A stretch of 41,421 bases of DNA from Paracoccaceae bacterium. Lineage in GTDB: Bacteria; Pseudomonadota; Alphaproteobacteria; Rhodobacterales; Rhodobacteraceae. The stretch lies in contig RFZI01000006.1 in assembly GCA_009920775.1 (NCBI GenBank), forward strand, positions 1-41,421, read 5' to 3'. The position numbers and the translations under genes were made by a program. The notes under the pieces are model-generated. The model ran no database searches. It was not told the origin of the DNA and was given only the letters and a program-made list of their open reading frames with translations. This document shows positions 16,534 through 25,011 of this stretch, piece by piece (position 1 is the first letter of the stretch; every line of letters starts with the position of its first letter).

Positions 16534-19103
16534 AAACGGTCAAGCTCGGCCTTGGTCTCCGACTCGGTGGGTTCCACCATCAGCGTGCCGGCCACCGGCC
16601 AGCTCATGGTCGGCGCGTGGAAGCCGTTGTCGATCAGGCGTTTGGCGATATCGTCCACCGTAACGCCCGCGCTCTCGGCGAAGGGGCGGGTGTCGAGGAT
16701 GCACTCATGCGCGACGCGGCCATTGCGGCCCGAATAGGCGATGTCGTAGCCCGCCTCGAGCCGCTTGGCGATGTAGTTGGCATTCAGGATCGCCACCTTC
16801 GTCGCCTGTGTGAGGCCCCTGCCCCCCATCATCAGCACATAGGCCCATGAGATCAGCAGGATCGAAGCCGAGCCCCACGGCGCGGCCGAAACGGGGCCTT
16901 CGGCGCCGCCGGATTCAGGATGGCCGGGCAGATAGGGCGCGAGGTGCGCCTTGACGCCAATCGGGCCCATGCCGGGGCCGCCGCCGCCGTGCGGGATGGC
17001 GAAGGTCTTGTGCAGGTTGAGGTGGCTCACGTCGCCGCCCAGATCGCCGGGACGGGCGAGGCCGACCATGGCGTTCATATTGGCGCCGTCGATATAGACC
17101 TGACCGCCGAAGGTATGCGTGATCTCGCAAACCTCGCGGACGGTTTCTTCAAACACGCCGAAGGTCGAGGGATAGGTGATCATGCAAGCCGCAAGGCGAT
17201 CGCCCGCGGCCTCGGCCTTGGCGCGGAAATCGGCCACGTCGATGTTGCCCTCTTCGGTCGATTTCACCACGACCACCTCCATGCCGCACATCTGGGCCGA
17301 GGCGGGGTTGGTGCCGTGGGCCGAGACGGGGATAAGGCAGATCTTGCGCTCGGCATCGCCGCGGGCGCGGTGATAGGCCATGATCGTCAGAAGGCCCGCG
17401 TATTCGCCCTGTGCGCCCGAGTTGGGCTGCATCGACATGGCGTCATAGCCGGTGATGGTGCAGAGCTTGGCTGAAAGATCGGTGATCATCTCCTGATAGC
17501 CTGCGGCCTGATCGAGCGGCGCGAAGGGGTGCAGGAAGGCGAACTCGGGCCAGGTGATCGGCATCATCTCGACCGCGGCGTTGAGCTTCATGGTGCAGGA
17601 ACCAAGCGGGATCATGGCGCGATCGAGCGCGAGGTCGCGGTCGGAGAGGCGGCGCATATAGCGCATCATCTCGGTCTCGGCGCGGTTCATGTGGAAGATC
17701 GGGTGGGTGAGGTATTCGCTTTGGCGGTGCAGCTCTTCGGGCACGCGATAGCGATGGGTCAGATCGTCGTCCTTGCGATCAATGCCGAAGGCGCGCCAGA
17801 CGGCCTCGATGGTCGAGCGGCGGGTGCGCTCGTCGAGACTGATACCGACCTTGTTGGCGCCCACCTTTCGCAGGTTGATGCCATTCTCGACCGCAAGCTG
17901 CATGACGGCGGCCTGAAGCGGGCCGACCTCGACAGTGATCGTGTCAAAGAAGACCGCCGGCTCGACCTTGAAGCCCGCCTCCTCAAGGCCGCGGGCAAGG
18001 CGGACGGTCTTGCGGTGGATCCGCTGGGCGATGGCCTGAAGCCCTTTGGGCCCGTGGAACACGGCATACATCGACGCCATAACGGCCAGAAGCGCTTGCG
18101 CGGTGCAGACGTTGGAGGTGGCCTTCTCGCGGCGGATGTGCTGCTCGCGGGTCTGGAGCGAGAGGCGATAGGCGGGGTGGCCGTGGCTATCGACCGAAAC
18201 GCCGACGATCCGACCCGGCATGGAGCGTTTGTATTCATCTTTGCAGGCGAAATAGGCGGCGTGCGGGCCGCCATATCCAAGCGGAACGCCGAAACGCTGG
18301 GTCGAGCCAACAGCGATATCGGCACCCATTGCGCCCGGCTCTTTCAGGAGCGTGAGCGACAGGGGATCGGCCGCGACGATGGCTATGGCCTTGGCGGCGT
18401 GGAGCTTGGCGATCACGTCCGAGAAATCGCGGACATGGCCATAGGTGCCGGGATACTGGAAGATCCCGCCGAAGACGGCGTCGGCGTCGATCTCGTCGGG
18501 GTTGCCGACGATGACCTCGATGCCCAAAGGCGCGGCGCGGGTCTGGATCACGGCGATGTTCTGGGGGTGGCAATCCTGATCGACGAAGAAGGCCTTGGCC
18601 TTCGACTTCGCGACCCGTTGGGCCATGGTCATGGCCTCGGCGGCGGCGGTGGCTTCATCGAGGAGCGAGGCGTTGGCGATCTCGAGGCCGGTGAGGTCGC
18701 AGATCATCGTCTGGTAGTTCAGAAGCGCCTCGAGGCGGCCTTGGGAAATCTCGGGCTGATAGGGGGTATAGGCGGTATACCACGCCGGGTTTTCCAGAAT
18801 GTTGCGCTGGATCGCGGGGGGCGTGACCGTGCCGTAATAGCCCTGACCGATGAGCGAGGTCAGAACCTGGTTCTTCTTGGCAACCTGACCGAGGAAGAAT
18901 AGAAGCTCGCCCTCCGACTTGGGCTTGCCGAAATCCAATGGCTCGTGCTGGCGCAAGGAGCGCGGCACGGTCTCGTCGATGAGCGCATCGAGGCTTTCGG
19001 CGCCAACGACCTTGAGCATCTCGGCCATTTCCTCGGGCGAAGGGCCGATGTGGCGGCGGTTGGCGAAGTCGTAGGGAAGATAGTCGGTCGGTTCAAACGG
19101 CAT
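16518..19103 (-). CDS. gcvP: Glycine dehydrogenase (decarboxylating), P-protein, C-terminus lost by frameshifting deletion
   Basis: The P-protein of the glycine cleavage system, a PLP enzyme decarboxylating glycine onto the lipoyl arm of GcvH. Both halves are present: [15 protein letters not shown] at the N-terminus, the internal repeat, and the active site [18 protein letters not shown] with the PLP lysine. The frame is normal up to [10 protein letters not shown], then reads LATVT and stops at 16518. In another frame, immediately next to this point, the genuine family C-terminus is found: [20 protein letters not shown], ending at the TAG at 16471-16473. About 70-75 residues (roughly 220 bp, not a multiple of three) are missing between them near 16533. 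Total length is 861 against about 950 expected. Third gene of gcvT-gcvH-gcvP. Confidence 0.9.
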   Translation of the reverse strand: MPFEPTDYLPYDFANRRHIGPSPEEMAEMLKVVGAESLDALIDETVPRSLRQHEPLDFGKPKSEGELLFFLGQVAKKNQVLTSLIGQGYYGTVTPPAIQRNILENPAWYTAYTPYQPEISQGRLEALLNYQTMICDLTGLEIANASLLDEATAAAEAMTMAQRVAKSKAKAFFVDQDCHPQNIAVIQTRAAPLGIEVIVGNPDEIDADAVFGGIFQYPGTYGHVRDFSDVIAKLHAAKAIAIVAADPLSLTLLKEPGAMGADIAVGSTQRFGVPLGYGGPHAAYFACKDEYKRSMPGRIVGVSVDSHGHPAYRLSLQTREQHIRREKATSNVCTAQALLAVMASMYAVFHGPKGLQAIAQRIHRKTVRLARGLEEAGFKVEPAVFFDTITVEVGPLQAAVMQLAVENGINLRKVGANKVGISLDERTRRSTIEAVWRAFGIDRKDDDLTHRYRVPEELHRQSEYLTHPIFHMNRAETEMMRYMRRLSDRDLALDRAMIPLGSCTMKLNAAVEMMPITWPEFAFLHPFAPLDQAAGYQEMITDLSAKLCTITGYDAMSMQPNSGAQGEYAGLLTIMAYHRARGDAERKICLIPVSAHGTNPASAQMCGMEVVVVKSTEEGNIDVADFRAKAEAAGDRLAACMITYPSTFGVFEETVREVCEITHTFGGQVYIDGANMNAMVGLARPGDLGGDVSHLNLHKTFAIPHGGGGPGMGPIGVKAHLAPYLPGHPESGGAEGPVSAAPWGSASILLISWAYVLMMGGRGLTQATKVAILNANYIAKRLEAGYDIAYSGRNGRVAHECILDTRPFAESAGVTVDDIAKRLIDNGFHAPTMSWPVAGTLMVEPTESETKAELDRLATVT

Positions 19104-19132
19104 GGTGCCACTCCCAAAGGGATTACGGGGGT

Positions 19133-19155
19133 GCGGGGGCGATGACCGCCCCCGC
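19133..19155 (-). other. Intercistronic hairpin between gcvH and gcvP
   Basis: GCGGGGGCG (19133-19141) and CGCCCCCGC (19147-19155) form a perfect 9-bp GC stem with a 5-base loop, in the 75-bp gap between gcvH and gcvP. No T-run follows, so it likely protects or partly terminates the gcvTH message. Confidence 0.6.
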
Positions 19156-19178
19156 CGGAACGTTTCAACAGGCCAGGA

Positions 19179-19538
19179 TCAGCCGATGAAGTCTTTGTAG
19201 GCGGCTTCGTCCATCAGATCGTCGAGGACGGAGAGATCTTCGACCTTCATCTTGAAGAACCAGCCGTCGCCCAGCGGGTCTTCGTTCACGAGGCCCGGAT
19301 TGTCGGCGAGAACGTCATTCACCTCGACCACGGTGCCATCAAGCGGCGCGAGGATGTCGGAGGCGGCCTTGACGCTTTCGATCACGGCAACTTCGTCGTC
19401 CTTGGCGACCTCGGTATCGGCCTCGGGCAGATCGACGAAAACGATATCGCCCAGCTGTTCGCTGGCGTGCTCGGTGATGCCGACGACGATCAGATCGCCC
19501 TCAACGCGGAGCCATTCGTGTTCTTCGGTATACTTCAT
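19179..19538 (-). CDS. gcvH: Glycine cleavage system H protein
   Basis: This 119-residue lipoyl carrier is of normal length. It has the lipoylation motif IESVKAASD with the modified lysine near residue 62, GITEHASEQLGDIVFVDLP near 20-38 and the acidic C-terminal helix. H-protein shuttles the aminomethyl group between GcvP and GcvT. The ATG at 19538 follows GGAGAAA. It lies 20 bp after gcvT and before gcvP on one transcript, under the upstream glycine riboswitch. Confidence 0.97.
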   Translation of the reverse strand: MKYTEEHEWLRVEGDLIVVGITEHASEQLGDIVFVDLPEADTEVAKDDEVAVIESVKAASDILAPLDGTVVEVNDVLADNPGLVNEDPLGDGWFFKMKVEDLSVLDDLMDEAAYKDFIG

Positions 19539-19558
19539 TTATGTTTCTCCAGTTGGAC

Positions 19559-20689
19559 TTAGCGTTTGTATCCGGCCGGGCGGAATGGCATGGCCGTTAC
19601 CACCGCGGGAAGTCTTTTGCCACGGACTTCGCCCCATATTTGGGTGCCTGCGGCGGAATGTTCCGATGCGATATAGCCCATCGACATCGGGCGCCCGATC
19701 GAGGGGCCGAAGGCGCCTGAGGTCACGGCGCCAATCGGTTCGCCACCGGTTTCCGAGGCGAAAAGCGGGGTCTCGGCGCGCATGGGGGCGCGGCCTTCGG
19801 GCAGAAGGCCGATGCGCAGGCGGGTGGGGCCACCTGCCAGCTCGCCAAGGATACGGGCAGCTCCGGGGAAGCCGCCCTCGCGGTCGCCACCGGCGCGGCG
19901 GGCTTTCTGCATGGCCCAGTTGAGCGCGGCCTCAACAGGGGTCGTCGTGGTGTCGAGGTCGGAGCCGTAGAGGCAGAGGCCGGCTTCAAGGCGCAAGGAG
20001 TCGCGGGCGCCGAGGCCGATGGGGGCCACGCGATCGTCGGCCAGAAGGGCGCGGGTGAGGGCCACGGCCTGATCGTTGGCCACGGAAATCTCGTAGCCAT
20101 CCTCGCCAGAATAGCCAGAACGGGAAATCCACAACTCGCCAAAGGCGGAAGGGGCGATGATCACGTCCATGAAGGCCATATCGGCCACGGCGGGGACATG
20201 GGCGGCCAGCGCCGCCTCGGCGTCGGGGCCTTGCAGGGCCAGAAGGGCGCGGTCGGTGATCACGTCAATCTCGCAGGCGCCCGAGAGGTGGGCCGCCAGA
20301 TGCGCGGCGTCTGCCTCTTTGCAAGCGGCGTTGACGACGAGGAATAGGTGATCGCCACGATTGGCGACCATCAGATCGTCGAGGATGCCGCCCTCGTCAT
20401 TGGTGAAAAGCGCATAACGCTGGCGGCCTTCCTTGAGGCCGAGGATATCGACCGGCACGAGGCTTTCGAGGGCAAGGGCGGCATCGGCGGTAGCGCCCGA
20501 CTTCGCCCGCAGGATGATCTGGCCCATATGGCTCACATCGAAGAGGCCGGCCTTGGCGCGGGTGTGCAGGTGTTCCTGCATCACGCCCATCGGGTATTGC
20601 ACGGGCATCTCGTAGCCCGCAAAGGGGACCATTTTGGCGCCCAGTTCGAGGTGCAGGTCGTAAAGCGGGGTGCGCTTCAGGTCGGTCAT
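19559..20689 (-). CDS. gcvT: Aminomethyltransferase (glycine cleavage T protein)
   Basis: This 376-residue T-protein transfers the one-carbon unit from aminomethyl-GcvH to tetrahydrofolate. Conserved segments are TPLYDLHLELGAKMVPFAGYEMPVQY at the N-terminus, LFDVSHMGQI, SRSGYSGEDGYEI and ARDSLRLEAGLCLYG. Two ATGs lie in tandem (20692 and 20689). The ribosome-binding GGAGG directly abuts the first, so the second, giving MTDLKRTPL, is the better start. It heads the gcvTHP operon about 70 bp downstream of a tandem glycine riboswitch. Confidence 0.96.
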   Translation of the reverse strand: MTDLKRTPLYDLHLELGAKMVPFAGYEMPVQYPMGVMQEHLHTRAKAGLFDVSHMGQIILRAKSGATADAALALESLVPVDILGLKEGRQRYALFTNDEGGILDDLMVANRGDHLFLVVNAACKEADAAHLAAHLSGACEIDVITDRALLALQGPDAEAALAAHVPAVADMAFMDVIIAPSAFGELWISRSGYSGEDGYEISVANDQAVALTRALLADDRVAPIGLGARDSLRLEAGLCLYGSDLDTTTTPVEAALNWAMQKARRAGGDREGGFPGAARILGELAGGPTRLRIGLLPEGRAPMRAETPLFASETGGEPIGAVTSGAFGPSIGRPMSMGYIASEHSAAGTQIWGEVRGKRLPAVVTAMPFRPAGYKR

Positions 20690-20759
20690 CATTCCTCCAG
20701 TATCACCGGTGGCGCATGACCGTCCGGCATCGTCGCAAGGCTCCGCCTCGCTGTTCGAT

Positions 20760-20925
20760 GCCCCCTCTGTCCTTTCGCCTGAGATCGTTATCCCTTCGGC
20801 GTGCGCTGATGCGCCTCTCTCCAGAGTTCTAGGTGTGCGTCGGTCCGTTTGCCTGAGAGTTTACCGGGGCGGTTGCTCCTTCGGCACTGGCGGGTCCAGT
20901 TCTCCCGTCGCACCTCTCCGCTTTA
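20760..20925 (-). promoter_or_regulatory. Tandem glycine riboswitch upstream of gcvT
   Basis: On the minus strand two glycine aptamers follow each other. The first runs from GCGGAGAGG (about 20921) through GCCGAAGGAGCAA to CTCTCAGGCAAACGGAC (about 20845). The second runs from TGGAGAGAGGCG (about 20823) through GCCGAAGGGATAA to ATCTCAGGCGAAAGGACAG (about 20768). These are the conserved glycine-riboswitch cores. Glycine binding is expected to raise expression of gcvTHP. Confidence 0.92.
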
Positions 20926-21059
20926 GTGGATTCGGCACGCATCCGGCAAGCCCCTTTCGGCATACAGTTGAATACCGTTGCCTACAGAATTGGACTCGCA
21001 AATGTGCTAGGATGCGATTACAGATTGCGAAAGTTGAATATGAGCACGGGAGGCTCACA

Positions 21060-21974
21060 ATGCGCGTGACACGTCGGACTTTCATGAAACAGGGCGGCGC
21101 GGCCGTCGCGGCGGCGGGCGGGCTTATGCCGGTCTGGGCGCAGGCGAGCGTGACCGTGGGCGGCTATCAGATCGACACGCTGAGCGATGGCAATCTCGTG
21201 TTGCCGGGCAACATGGTGATGGGCGATCTGCCGGCCGAGGAAGCGGCGGCGATCCTTGCCCGCTATAACCTCGGGACCGAGCAATTCACCCCCGATTGCA
21301 ACGTGACCCTTCTGCGCGATGGCGAAAATACGGTCCTCTTCGATGTGGGCGCTGGCGCGAATTTCCAGTCGAGCGCTGGCCGCCTCGGCGAGGCGCTCGA
21401 CGCGCTCGGCGTGGCGCCCGAGGATGTGACCCATGTGGTCTTTACCCACGCCCACCCTGATCACCTCTGGGGCGTGCTCGACGATTTCGACGAGCCGATC
21501 TTCACGAACGCCCGCCATATGATCGGCCTGACCGAGCGCGACTATTGGCTTGATCCCGAGACGGTCAACACCATTCGCCCCGACCGTCAGGCCTTTGCCG
21601 CGGGCGCGCTTCGCTATCTCACGGCGATTGAGGGGCAGCTTGAAGTCTTCGACAGCGGCGACGAGATTCTGCCGGGCCTCGTCGGGCTTTTGCAGCCGGG
21701 CCACACGCCGGGCCATATGGTGTTCGACATCGCGCAGGGCGATCAGCAGCTGATGATCCTTGGCGACACCATCGGCAACCATCACATCGCTTTTGAACAG
21801 CCGCTCTGGCCGTCGGGCTCGGATCAGGACCAATCGACCGGCGCCACCACGCGGGCGGCGCTTCTGAGCCACCTTGCCGACAGCGGCAAGGCGCTGATCG
21901 GCTATCACCTGCCCTACCCCGGCATCGGCAAGGCCGAGCGGACCGAGACCGGCTATCGCTTCGCGGCGGTCTGA
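21060..21974 (+). CDS. Tat-exported metallo-beta-lactamase-fold hydrolase
   Basis: This 304-residue protein starts at ATG 21060 after GGGAGG. The N-terminus MRVTRRTFMKQGGAAVAAAG is a twin-arginine signal, followed by an Ala-rich core ending at WAQA, so the enzyme should act folded in the periplasm. The MBL metal motif is THAHPDHLWGV (HxHxDH), with the further His in GHTPGHM and an Asp in LGDTIGNHH. MBL proteins are common next to sox genes (SoxH in Paracoccus), and this one lies between gcv and hemA/sox, so a link to sulfur chemistry is possible but unproven. It converges with hemA, sharing a hairpin. Confidence 0.85.
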   Translation: MRVTRRTFMKQGGAAVAAAGGLMPVWAQASVTVGGYQIDTLSDGNLVLPGNMVMGDLPAEEAAAILARYNLGTEQFTPDCNVTLLRDGENTVLFDVGAGANFQSSAGRLGEALDALGVAPEDVTHVVFTHAHPDHLWGVLDDFDEPIFTNARHMIGLTERDYWLDPETVNTIRPDRQAFAAGALRYLTAIEGQLEVFDSGDEILPGLVGLLQPGHTPGHMVFDIAQGDQQLMILGDTIGNHHIAFEQPLWPSGSDQDQSTGATTRAALLSHLADSGKALIGYHLPYPGIGKAERTETGYRFAAV

Positions 21975-21998
21975 GGATTCAAGACAGACGAAACGACG

Positions 21999-22022
21999 AT
22001 GGCCGCGCTATTGCGCGGCCAT
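21999..22022. terminator. Bidirectional hairpin between MBL gene and hemA
   Basis: ATGGCCGCGC (21999-22008), loop TATT and GCGCGGCCAT (22013-22022) form a perfect 10-bp stem. It overlaps the hemA stop codon (22008-22010) and lies 24 bp after the MBL stop, so it can end both convergent transcripts. There is no clear T-run on either side. Confidence 0.6.
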
Positions 22023-23231
22023 TGGCATTCTGGAGAGCTTGCAATGCGCCCAAAGCTCTTCAAGCGCGGTGACGAGGCGATCCACGTCCTCGGCGCTGTG
22101 TAGGGGGCCGGGGGTGATCCGCAGGCGCTCGGTGCCTTTGGGCACGGTGGGATAGTTGATCGGCTGGATATAGATTCCGTGCCGGTCCATCAGGATATCC
22201 GAGAGGTATTTGCACTTGGCCGCATCGCCCACCATCACGGGAATGATGTGGCTGGGGTTGGCGATATGCGGGATGCCCGCGGCATCGAGGCGGGCGCGGA
22301 CTTCGGCCACGCGCTCTTTCTGGGCGGTGCGCTCGGCGCTTGAGGCCTTGAGGTGCCGGATCGAGGCGCAGGCGCCCGCGGCCACGGCGGGCGGCAGGGC
22401 GGTGGTGAAGATAAACCCGTTTGCGAAGGAGCGGACGAAATCCACCAGATCGGCGCTCGCGGCGATATAGCCGCCGACCACGCCAAAGGCCTTGCCGAGC
22501 GTGCCTTCGATCACCGTCACACGGTCCATCAGCCCTTCGCGCTCGGCGATCCCGCCGCCGCGCGGGCCATACATGCCCACGGCGTGAACCTCGTCGAGAT
22601 AGGTCATCGCGCCATAGCGGTCGGCTAGATCGCAGATCTCGCGGATGGGGGCGATATCGCCGTCCATCGAATAAACGCTTTCAAAGGCGATGAGCTTGGG
22701 CTTGTACGCGGGCAGCGCGGCGAGGTGGCGTTCAAGGTCTTCGAGGTCGTTGTGCTTCCAGATGATCCGCTCGGCCTTGGAATGACGGATGCCTTCGATC
22801 ATCGAGGCGTGGTTGAGCGCGTCCGACAGGATCACGAGGCCGGGGATCTTGGCGCCGAGGGTGCCGAGCGCGGCCCAGTTCGAGACATAGCCCGAGGTGA
22901 AGAGAAGGGCTGCTTCCTTGCCGTGCAGATCCGCAAGCTCGCGCTCGAGCAGAACGTGGTGGTGGTTGGTGCCGCTGATGTTGCGGGTGCCCCCTGCCCC
23001 GGCGCCCGACTGGTCGATGGCGGCGTGCATGGCGGCGATCACGTCGGGATGTTGGCCCATCCCGAGATAATCGTTCGAGCACCAGATCGTCACTTTCCGC
23101 ACCGCGTCGCCCACATGGTTGTCGGCGCTGGGGAAGGCCCCTCTGTGCCGTTCGAGATCGGCAAAGACGCGGTAGTTGCCTCCGGCTTTCAGCCGGTCGA
23201 GCTCGGTGCGGAAGAACGTCTGATAATCCAT
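22008..23231 (-). CDS. hemA: 5-aminolevulinate synthase
   Basis: This 407-residue PLP enzyme condenses glycine and succinyl-CoA to 5-aminolevulinate (C4 route), the first step of heme synthesis in alphaproteobacteria. It has the expected length and motifs: [20 protein letters not shown] at the N-terminus, [15 protein letters not shown] near 50, [16 protein letters not shown] near 81, [10 protein letters not shown] near 213, and the PLP lysine K247 in GTLGKAFG. It starts 9 bp after the DUF302 gene, so the two are co-transcribed, with an FNR-type box in front of the pair. Glycine use ties it loosely to the neighbouring gcv operon. Confidence 0.97.
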   Translation of the reverse strand: MDYQTFFRTELDRLKAGGNYRVFADLERHRGAFPSADNHVGDAVRKVTIWCSNDYLGMGQHPDVIAAMHAAIDQSGAGAGGTRNISGTNHHHVLLERELADLHGKEAALLFTSGYVSNWAALGTLGAKIPGLVILSDALNHASMIEGIRHSKAERIIWKHNDLEDLERHLAALPAYKPKLIAFESVYSMDGDIAPIREICDLADRYGAMTYLDEVHAVGMYGPRGGGIAEREGLMDRVTVIEGTLGKAFGVVGGYIAASADLVDFVRSFANGFIFTTALPPAVAAGACASIRHLKASSAERTAQKERVAEVRARLDAAGIPHIANPSHIIPVMVGDAAKCKYLSDILMDRHGIYIQPINYPTVPKGTERLRITPGPLHSAEDVDRLVTALEELWAHCKLSRMPMAAQ

Positions 23232-23240
23232 GCAGTGGCC

Positions 23241-23672
23241 TTACTGATCTGCAGCTTCGCGGGCGATGTCGTCGAGCAGAGCTTGCACCTTCTGCATCTC
23301 GCCTTCGGGCATGTTCCGGTAGCCGATAACCACCTCGCCCTCGCGCTCGTAGACAAAGATCGCATAGGGGCAGAAGGCGATGTTCATAAAATCGGCTTCC
23401 ATCACCTCGCGCGAGAGGGAGGCCGAGCAGAACATGAAAATATCGGCGGCGTCAAAGATCACTACGTCGCTGCCCACATCGGCGGCGGTGCGGTTGAGCA
23501 TCTCGCCCGAATGGCTCACCCAGTCGATCACGAGGCCACGACCGACGATGGCGCTTTCGAGGCTGAAGGTTGCATCATCGAAGCTGCCGTCGAAGGCATA
23601 GGTGGTCGCGATGTCGGCGGCGGCCGGCAGCGCGGTTCCAATCATAAGGGCAGTCAGAAAGGCTTTCGTCAT
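23241..23672 (-). CDS. Exported DUF302-domain protein
   Basis: This 143-residue protein has a Sec signal (MTKAFLTALMIGTALPAAA) and a DUF302 domain: residues around FDDATFSLESAIVGRGL, then FDAADIFMFCSASLSREVM and CPYAIFVYEREGEVVIGYRN. DUF302 proteins are small periplasmic proteins of unknown activity that recur near sulfur-oxidation and thiol genes; the two cysteines (in MFCSAS and AFCPYA) are typical. It is first in an operon with hemA and lies just after the terminator of the sox operon. Function is unknown. Confidence 0.85.
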   Translation of the reverse strand: MTKAFLTALMIGTALPAAADIATTYAFDGSFDDATFSLESAIVGRGLVIDWVSHSGEMLNRTAADVGSDVVIFDAADIFMFCSASLSREVMEADFMNIAFCPYAIFVYEREGEVVIGYRNMPEGEMQKVQALLDDIAREAADQ

Positions 23673-23726
23673 GATGGATCCTCCCGTGATCTATCCCGCT
23701 TATCCGCGGTTTGTGGCCCCTATACC

Positions 23727-23740
23727 TTGATCTGGATCAG
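23727..23740 (-). promoter_or_regulatory. FNR/FnrL-type box upstream of DUF302-hemA
   Basis: TTGATCTGGATCAG matches the FNR consensus TTGAT-N4-ATCAA at nine of ten defined positions. It is centred about 60 bp upstream of the DUF302 start. In Rhodobacter relatives hemA is known to be controlled by FnrL, so oxygen-responsive control of this operon is likely, though CRP-family relatives could use the same box. Confidence 0.65.
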
Positions 23741-23754
23741 GCCAAAAAGCGAGA

Positions 23755-23780
23755 CACCCGGCCCTTTTCAGGGCCGGGTG
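23755..23780 (-). terminator. Terminator of the sox operon after soxD
   Basis: CACCCGGCCC / GGGCCGGGTG, a perfect 10-bp stem with loop TTTTCA, lies 10 bp downstream of the soxD stop on the minus strand. A TTTTT run follows about a dozen bases later. It separates sox from DUF302-hemA. Confidence 0.7.
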
Positions 23781-23790
23781 CTGTCAAGTC

Positions 23791-25011
23791 TTAATTGCTG
23801 GCGTGCTGCAGGTAGGCCAAGAGGGCCGCCCTGTCATCCGCCGAGCGAAGCCCCGCGAAGGACATCTTGGTGCCAGACATCGCGCCCTTGGGGTTCTCGA
23901 GGAAGGCCGAAAGGGATTCCTCGGTCCAGACCTGGCCGGCGGCGTTGGCGTCATTAAAGACGTTGGAATAGCCGAAGCCTTCGACCGAGCCGATGGTGCG
24001 GCCGATCAGACCGTTGAGCTGCGGGCCCGAGCGGTTGACTGCGCCTTCGCCGACCTGGTGGCAAGCACGACACTTCTTGAACACGCCTTCACCGTCTTCG
24101 ATCAGCGCCATATCGACACCGCCGGTCTCTTCGGCAGCTGCGGCTTCTTCCGAAGTGGCAGGCTCTTCGGCAACCGGAGCAGCCTCGACCGCGCCTTCAG
24201 CTGCCGGAGCCGCGCGGACAACGCCGCTGTCGGGGGTCACGTCGAGCATCGAGGCGTGCATGGTGATCTCGACCGCGTCCTTGCAGTTCGTCATGCAGGC
24301 TTCCTGCGTGAAGAGCGGGAATTCGGTCTCCATGCGGTCGTCCATGAAGAAGTTATCTTCGTTGCGAAGCCGGACTTCGGTGAAGTTTTCGTTCGACAGA
24401 ACGAACTCGTCGTCCACCAAATCGTTTACATACATGAGGTAGGCGACGAGGGCGTAGGTCTCGTCATTGCTGAGCGAGGCGGCCTCGCCGAAGGGCATGG
24501 CGCGCTGGACATAGTCATAGACGGTCGACAGATAGGGCCAGTAGGAGCCGATCGTCTTGACCGGATCTTTGTGGGTCAACGTCCCGTAGCCGTTCGAGAG
24601 AACCGGCCAACGGCCGACGGCTTCGCCGAATTCGCCATGGCACATGGAGCACTTCTCGATAAAGAGCTCCTCACCGGTCAGCACATCACCCGAACCGACC
24701 GGAAGGCCGAGGCCATCGGGGCGGATATCGGTATCCCATGCGGCAACCTCTTCGGCCAGCGCTTCGCGACCGAGGCCGTAGCCGCCGGCCATCGACGGCG
24801 CGGGGGAGAGTTCGGCGGTCAGGGTGGCGACGGGTGCTGCGGCTTCGGCGGCAGGCGCGGCTTCTTGCGCCATCGCCGGCTGGACGGCAACCATCTCGCG
24901 GATCGGCGCGGGGAGGTCGATCACGAACTGGTCGGCAGCGACATAGGCGAGCGCGAGGACAGAGGCGACGCCGGTGCCTGCGGGCACGAAAATCTTAAGA
25001 AATTTCAACAT
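23791..25011 (-). CDS. soxD: Sulfur dehydrogenase diheme cytochrome subunit SoxD
   Basis: This 406-residue diheme c-type cytochrome has a membrane or signal segment (KIFVPAGTGVASVLALAYVAA), a first heme motif CSMCH at 121-125 and a second near the C-terminus (CRACH), separated by an Ala/Glu-rich linker. With SoxC it removes electrons from the SoxY-bound sulfane sulfur (six-electron step), in the periplasm. Start 25011 is chosen over 25038 because AAGGGA precedes it. It overlaps the soxC 3' end by 17 bp, implying coupling. Last gene of the minus-strand sox operon. Confidence 0.93.
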   Translation of the reverse strand: MLKFLKIFVPAGTGVASVLALAYVAADQFVIDLPAPIREMVAVQPAMAQEAAPAAEAAAPVATLTAELSPAPSMAGGYGLGREALAEEVAAWDTDIRPDGLGLPVGSGDVLTGEELFIEKCSMCHGEFGEAVGRWPVLSNGYGTLTHKDPVKTIGSYWPYLSTVYDYVQRAMPFGEAASLSNDETYALVAYLMYVNDLVDDEFVLSNENFTEVRLRNEDNFFMDDRMETEFPLFTQEACMTNCKDAVEITMHASMLDVTPDSGVVRAAPAAEGAVEAAPVAEEPATSEEAAAAEETGGVDMALIEDGEGVFKKCRACHQVGEGAVNRSGPQLNGLIGRTIGSVEGFGYSNVFNDANAAGQVWTEESLSAFLENPKGAMSGTKMSFAGLRSADDRAALLAYLQHASN

